DNA from: Flavobacterium psychrophilum | Lineage (GTDB): Bacteria; Bacteroidota; Bacteroidia; Flavobacteriales; Flavobacteriaceae | Assembly: GCA_003243255.1 (NCBI GenBank) | Contig: QFQM01000173.1 | Coordinates: 1 to 9,344, forward strand | Length of the DNA: 9,344 bases | Reading direction: 5' to 3' | Shown here: in pieces, positions 6,128-9,344 of the stretch | Layout of the letters: each line of letters opens with the position of its first letter | Position numbering within the stretch: position 1 is the stretch's first letter | The notes under the pieces: model-generated | Database searches by the model: none | Told to the model about the DNA's origin: nothing | What the model saw: only the letters and a program-made list of their open reading frames with translations | Position numbers and translations under genes: made by a program

Positions 6128-6700
6128 ATGAAAAAGATTTGCTTCCATACAACACTCGTAACGATCCTTGTTGCCGCCTTTTTACCCACTACGGCCCAGG
6201 TATTGCCAAAAATTGAGCAGCCCACTTTCAAAAAAGACACATTCAACATCGCTAAATATGGCTCTTTAGTGGAAGGCAACTGGGAAGGATTAACAGAAGC
6301 TACACCCGTATTCAAAGACATCTATGTAAACAATGTAATATGCAACGGCGCTGAGAAAGACATATTCATCCGTGACCTGCCCGAAATGCACATTAAGAAC
6401 ATTAAGCTGGAGAACATGGTATTGCAGGCCAATAAAGGTATCGACTACAGTGAGGCCACCGGAATTACATTCAACAACATTAAGCTCATCACAAAAGAAA
6501 CCAACCCGGTAGTAGATGTACTCAACAGCGATAACCTGTCATTCAACAAGATCACATACCGGGATGCAACAGAACTACAGTTCCGTATTGGCGGCGACCG
6601 CACCGGTAAGATTGCCATTACCAACACCGATGCATCCAAAGCCAGACAAAAAGTCCAATATGAGTTCGGCGCCTCCGAAAAAGGCGTCACAATGAAATAA
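6128..6700 (+). CDS. Internally deleted GH28 (polygalacturonase-like) protein, probably non-catalytic
   Basis: The 190-residue product has a signal peptide (MKKICFHTTLVTILVAAFLP, ending near TTAQ, residue 24). Next come the normal N-terminal start of Bacteroidota GH28 proteins (FKKDTFNIAKYG, residues 34-45) and then the family's C-terminal beta-helix rungs (EATPVFKDIYVNNVICNGAE, IRDLPEMHIKNIKLENMVLQANKG, then ITFNNIKL). Intact relatives are about 500 residues or more. The catalytic motifs in between (NTD, DD, GHG, RIK) are absent. The single NTD at residues 166-168 lies in the C-terminal end and is not the catalytic site. The frame is uninterrupted, so the losses were in-frame. It precedes GH105 by 116 bases, on the same strand. 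A functional GH28 would cut polygalacturonan in the periplasm or outside the cell. This product probably does not cleave, although it might still bind pectin. ATG 6128 is chosen because it directly opens the signal peptide. Confidence 0.75.
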   Translation: MKKICFHTTLVTILVAAFLPTTAQVLPKIEQPTFKKDTFNIAKYGSLVEGNWEGLTEATPVFKDIYVNNVICNGAEKDIFIRDLPEMHIKNIKLENMVLQANKGIDYSEATGITFNNIKLITKETNPVVDVLNSDNLSFNKITYRDATELQFRIGGDRTGKIAITNTDASKARQKVQYEFGASEKGVTMK

Positions 6701-6717
6701 AGAATAAGAAGATCGAA

Positions 6718-6781
6718 GCTAAAGAAATTGCCCGGCCCTAAAGGGCCGGGGTTAAAATGCAAACCTTTCTTTGGCTTTAGC
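6718..6781 (+). repeat. Nested inverted repeat between the GH28 remnant and GH105
   Basis: An 8-bp perfect stem CCCGGCCC/GGGCCGGG (6731-6738 and 6743-6750) with a TAAA loop is enclosed by an outer 7-bp pair GCTAAAG/CTTTAGC (6718-6724 and 6775-6781). No T-run follows the inner stem, so it is not a canonical terminator. In an mRNA covering both genes it could protect the upstream 3' end or reduce read-through. The compact nested form and its CCCTAAAGGG core suggest a dispersed intergenic repeat, which is inference. Confidence 0.6.
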
Positions 6782-6816
6782 CCAATGGACAACAAACAAT
6801 TTTTCGATTAAAGACT

Positions 6817-8757
6817 ATGAAATATATTATCAAAATAACGAGTATCCTTGCCATACTGATCAATCAGTCTGCCGCCCAAACCTCCACCAAGCTCACCAGC
6901 ACACCCGCTGCACGCTGGTCACAGGAGATGACAGCTACAGCCATGAAAATATGGAGCGATTCATTTGCCCTTACCCCCGATAAGCCCGCCCGCTGGTCCT
7001 ACGACCAGGGAGTCATCCTGAAAGGAGTAGAAGGCCTTTGGAACGCAACAGCCAATGCCCGCTATTTCGATTACATCCAGCGCAGCATGGATTTCTTCGT
7101 ACAGAAAGACGGAACCATCAAAGACTATCGCCCCGATGAATACAACATTGACCACATCAACAACGGAAAGCAGATACTATTCCTCTACCGCGTAACCGGA
7201 CAGGAGAAATATAAAAAAGCAGCCGACTTGCTGCGCAACCAGCTCCGCAGCCATCCCCGCACATCCGAAGGAGGCTTCTGGCACAAACAGATATATCCCA
7301 ACCAGATGTGGCTCGATGGACTGTACATGGGACAGCCATTCTACGCCGAGTACGCTAAACTATTCCACGAAGATGCAGCCTTCGATGACATTACCCGTCA
7401 GTTTGTGATCATGGAGCGCCATGCGCGCGATCCTAAAACAGGGTTGTTATACCACGGATGGGATGAAACACGCCAGCAAAAATGGGCCAGCAAGACTACG
7501 GGACTTTCACCCCACTTCTGGGGCCGCGCCCTTGGTTGGTACGGCATGGCGATGGTGGATGCATTAGACCATTTCCCAGCCAATCATCCCGGCCGCGATT
7601 CGATCATTGCGATCCTCAACCGCTTTGCAAAAGCAGTAGTGAAAGTACAGGAGCCAAAGTCAGGCGTATGGTACGATATCGTAGACATGCCCAATGAAAA
7701 AGGCAACTACCTCGAAGCATCAGCATCATCCATGTTGATTTATGCATTGGCAAAAGGCATGCGCAATGGCTACCTGCCTGCCACCTATCTCCCCGCGGTA
7801 CAAAAAGGATATGCAGGCCTCGTTAAAACATTTATCGAAACAGATGCGAACGGCCAAACCAACCTCAAAGGCACAGTAAAAGTATCTGGCCTTGGAGGCA
7901 ATCCATACCGCGATGGCAGCTTTGCCTACTACATGAGCGAGCCGGTCATCGTAAACGATCCGAAAGGAGTAGGCGCCTTCATCCTCTGTGCAGATGAAGC
8001 AGAGATGCTGCCAACCCTGCCATTGGGCAAAGGCAAGACGGTTGTCCTCGATACCTGGTTCAACAACGAGTGGAAAAAAGACGCTACCGGCACACAAGTG
8101 CGCCACCACTATACCTGGGACGACAAAACTTACGGCGGCTTTGCCATGTTGGGCGATATCTTCCGCATCCACGGCATGAAGACCACTTCACTCGAAACAG
8201 CCCCTACAGCCCAAAACCTGAAAGATGCTTCCATCTATGTGATAGTTGACCCCGACACGAAAAAAGAAACCACCGATCCCCATTTCATACAACCACAGGA
8301 TGTAAAAGCCATCAGCGATTGGGTCAAAGCAGGTGGCGTGTTGCTGCTGATGGGCAACGATTCAGGCAATGCAGAATTTGAACACTGGAACCAGTTAGGC
8401 GCAGCCTTTGGCATCCATTTCAACGAGAACAGTTTGAATCGTGTACAAGGCAATCAATACGAGCAGGGAGCGTTTTACCCCACAGCACAGGATGCTATAT
8501 TCAAAACATCGAAGAAAATTTACATCAAAGAATACAGCAGCCTCGGGCTAAAAGCGCCTGCAACTGCCGTATTCAAAGATGCAAGCGGTAAAGATGTGGT
8601 GATGGCAGTAAGCAAATATGGAAAAGGAACAGTATTCGCCGTAGGCGATCCCTGGTTCTACAATGAATACGTAGACGGCAGAAAGCTGCCCGCCGAATTT
8701 GAGAACTATAAAGCCGCTACCGATTTGGTAAAGTTTTTAATCAGTAAAACAAAATAA
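6817..8757 (+). CDS. GH105 unsaturated rhamnogalacturonyl/galacturonyl hydrolase with a C-terminal DUF4350-like domain
   Basis: The 646-residue product has a signal peptide (MKYIIKITSILAILINQSAA, ending near residue 20), so it should act in the periplasm. Residues about 30-390 form the (alpha/alpha)6 barrel of GH105 (YteR/YesR type): WSYDQGVILKG, FWHKQIYPNQMWLDGLYMG, HGWDE, SPHFWGRALGWYGMAMVDAL, then SFAYYMSEP. Asp167 in WLDGLYM is the expected catalytic acid. GH105 enzymes hydrate the 4,5-double bond left by pectate or rhamnogalacturonan lyases and release unsaturated galacturonate. Residues about 405-646 form a second domain (VVLDTWFNNEW, VKAGGVLLLMGND, YGKGTVFAVGDPWFYNEY) with the look of a DUF4350/glutamine-amidotransferase-like fold. 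The nucleophile-elbow Cys is missing (GGVLLLMG), so catalysis by this domain is unlikely. The length is about 250 residues more than single-domain GH105. No Shine-Dalgarno site is seen at the ATG. Confidence 0.93.
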   Translation: MKYIIKITSILAILINQSAAQTSTKLTSTPAARWSQEMTATAMKIWSDSFALTPDKPARWSYDQGVILKGVEGLWNATANARYFDYIQRSMDFFVQKDGTIKDYRPDEYNIDHINNGKQILFLYRVTGQEKYKKAADLLRNQLRSHPRTSEGGFWHKQIYPNQMWLDGLYMGQPFYAEYAKLFHEDAAFDDITRQFVIMERHARDPKTGLLYHGWDETRQQKWASKTTGLSPHFWGRALGWYGMAMVDALDHFPANHPGRDSIIAILNRFAKAVVKVQEPKSGVWYDIVDMPNEKGNYLEASASSMLIYALAKGMRNGYLPATYLPAVQKGYAGLVKTFIETDANGQTNLKGTVKVSGLGGNPYRDGSFAYYMSEPVIVNDPKGVGAFILCADEAEMLPTLPLGKGKTVVLDTWFNNEWKKDATGTQVRHHYTWDDKTYGGFAMLGDIFRIHGMKTTSLETAPTAQNLKDASIYVIVDPDTKKETTDPHFIQPQDVKAISDWVKAGGVLLLMGNDSGNAEFEHWNQLGAAFGIHFNENSLNRVQGNQYEQGAFYPTAQDAIFKTSKKIYIKEYSSLGLKAPATAVFKDASGKDVVMAVSKYGKGTVFAVGDPWFYNEYVDGRKLPAEFENYKAATDLVKFLISKTK

Positions 8758-8759
8758 TC

Positions 8760-8815
8760 TGAACCCTGTAACCCGAACCATCAATCCTAAATCCTGAATC
8801 CTATAACCTGTAACA
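8760..8815. repeat. Eight 7-bp tandem units
   Basis: The spacer between GH105 and uxaB consists of eight contiguous 7-bp units with consensus TGAAYCC. Variants include TGTAACC, TAAATCC and TATAACC. No hairpin and no T-run are present, so this spacer gives no sign of termination, and GH105 and uxaB may share a transcript. Similar wording (CTGAATCCTGAA) occurs once at 5918-5929. Confidence 0.75.
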
Positions 8816-8847
8816 AAAAACAGAAATCCCGAATATAAACGTGCAAG

Positions 8848-9344
8848 ATGAACCTGTCAAAGAAAACAATTGATCAGATTAAAGCAGCAGGCATCAACAA
8901 GCCTGCCCCCGGTTATTTTGAGCTGCCCGAAAAAGTATTGCAATTTGGGACCGGAGTACTGCTGCGTGGGTTACCCGATTACTTTATTGACAAAGCCAAC
9001 AAACAAGGCCTGTTCAATGGACGCGTCGTAGTTATAAAATCTACGGGCAATGGAGCTACCGATGCCTTTGCCGACCAGGATGGATTGTATACACATTGCA
9101 TACAAGGCATTGAAAATGGCAAGAAAGTAGAAGAAAAAATACTGAACGCATCCATCAGCCGGGTACTCGCCGCAAAAAGCGATTGGGACGAGATATTGAA
9201 ATGCGCCGCCAATCCCGACATGCAGCTCATCATATCCAACACCACCGAAGTGGGGATTACATTAGTAAAAGACGATGTACACGCTTCGCCACCCGGGTCA
9301 TTCCCCGGCAAGCTGTTGGCCTTCCTGTCACGCAGCCTGGGCGG
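8848..9344 (+). CDS. uxaB: Tagaturonate reductase (altronate oxidoreductase), N-terminal part
   Basis: The frame runs from the ATG at 8848 to the window end and gives 165 residues of a family usually around 480-500 long. It starts MNLSKKTIDQIKAAG, and VLQFGTGVLLRGLPDYFID matches the LQFG.GNFLRGF...D dinucleotide-binding segment of UxaB. Further matches are VVVIKSTGNGA, DQDGLYTHCIQGI (DTQDGLYT in UxaB), IISNTTEVGI (FSNTTEAGI) and ASPPGSFPGKL (PPVSFPAKL). The enzyme reduces tagaturonate to altronate with NADH in the cytoplasm, in the isomerase branch of galacturonate breakdown. UxaA and UxaC partners are not in the window. Its place after GH105 fits a pectin-utilisation cluster. A mannitol/fructuronate reductase (UxuB) role is less likely, given the SNTTE motif. 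No signal peptide is present. Confidence 0.9.
   Translation, partial: MNLSKKTIDQIKAAGINKPAPGYFELPEKVLQFGTGVLLRGLPDYFIDKANKQGLFNGRVVVIKSTGNGATDAFADQDGLYTHCIQGIENGKKVEEKILNASISRVLAAKSDWDEILKCAANPDMQLIISNTTEVGITLVKDDVHASPPGSFPGKLLAFLSRSLG

Noticed and set aside
6623..6631. NTD motif in the GH28 remnant taken as the catalytic site
   Set aside because: It lies in the far C-terminal end (residues 166-168), not in the deleted catalytic segment, and lacks the accompanying DD, GHG and RIK motifs.
6731..6750. Intrinsic terminator between the GH28 remnant and GH105
   Set aside because: The stem is strong but no T-run follows on the plus strand.
6445..6795. A 116-codon minus-strand frame opposite the GH28 remnant
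   Set aside because: It is a shadow of a frame with clear GH28 motifs and a signal peptide.
7726..8172. A 148-codon minus-strand frame inside the GH105 gene
   Set aside because: It is antisense to strongly conserved GH105 sequence and shows no domain of its own.
1..9344. tRNA, rRNA, transposase or integrase genes
   Set aside because: No cloverleaf, rRNA-like stretch or recombinase motif was seen on either strand.

Overview
The window looks like chromosomal DNA of a Bacteroidota bacterium, most likely a member of the Chitinophagaceae. The signs are several promoter cores of the Bacteroidota form TAnnTTTG, a FecR (anti-sigma) fragment, a pectin-degradation gene set of the type found in polysaccharide utilisation loci, and AT-rich, Shine-Dalgarno-poor gene starts. 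The family placement is inference from gene content and cannot be confirmed without a search.

Left part (1-5399, all on the minus strand). In transcription order: an unrecognised 229-residue protein (4710-5399); an AHSA1/SRPBCC-domain protein (4089-4514); a small lipoprotein (3433-3993) followed after 35 bases by a small exported protein (2864-3397); and a very large open frame that begins at 2550 and runs off the window at base 1. The large frame has no signal peptide and carries a C-terminal LAS-type zinc peptidase signature (SHxxGxxxD, then HxxHxH). It resembles cell-wall-cutting effectors delivered by a contractile injection machine. Clear intrinsic terminators follow the exported-protein gene and the AHSA1 gene.

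Middle (5400-6127). This long divergent spacer holds an array of five 11-bp direct repeats abutting the promoter of the 229-residue gene, G/C-rich hairpins, a roughly 40-residue relic of a FecR protein, and a plausible plus-strand promoter with a foldable leader.

Right part (6128-9344, plus strand). This is part of a pectin/rhamnogalacturonan catabolic cluster: an internally deleted GH28 (polygalacturonase) protein without the catalytic segment, an intact two-domain GH105 unsaturated-galacturonyl hydrolase, and the start of tagaturonate reductase (uxaB) cut by the window end. GH105 would release unsaturated uronic acid from oligosaccharides. UxaB acts inside the cell on galacturonate that has been isomerised to tagaturonate.

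Three spacers carry unrelated short tandem repeats with periods of 9, 11 and 7 bp. The items I rate highest are the injected-peptidase candidate at the left edge, the 11-bp promoter array, and the collapsed GH28 gene.
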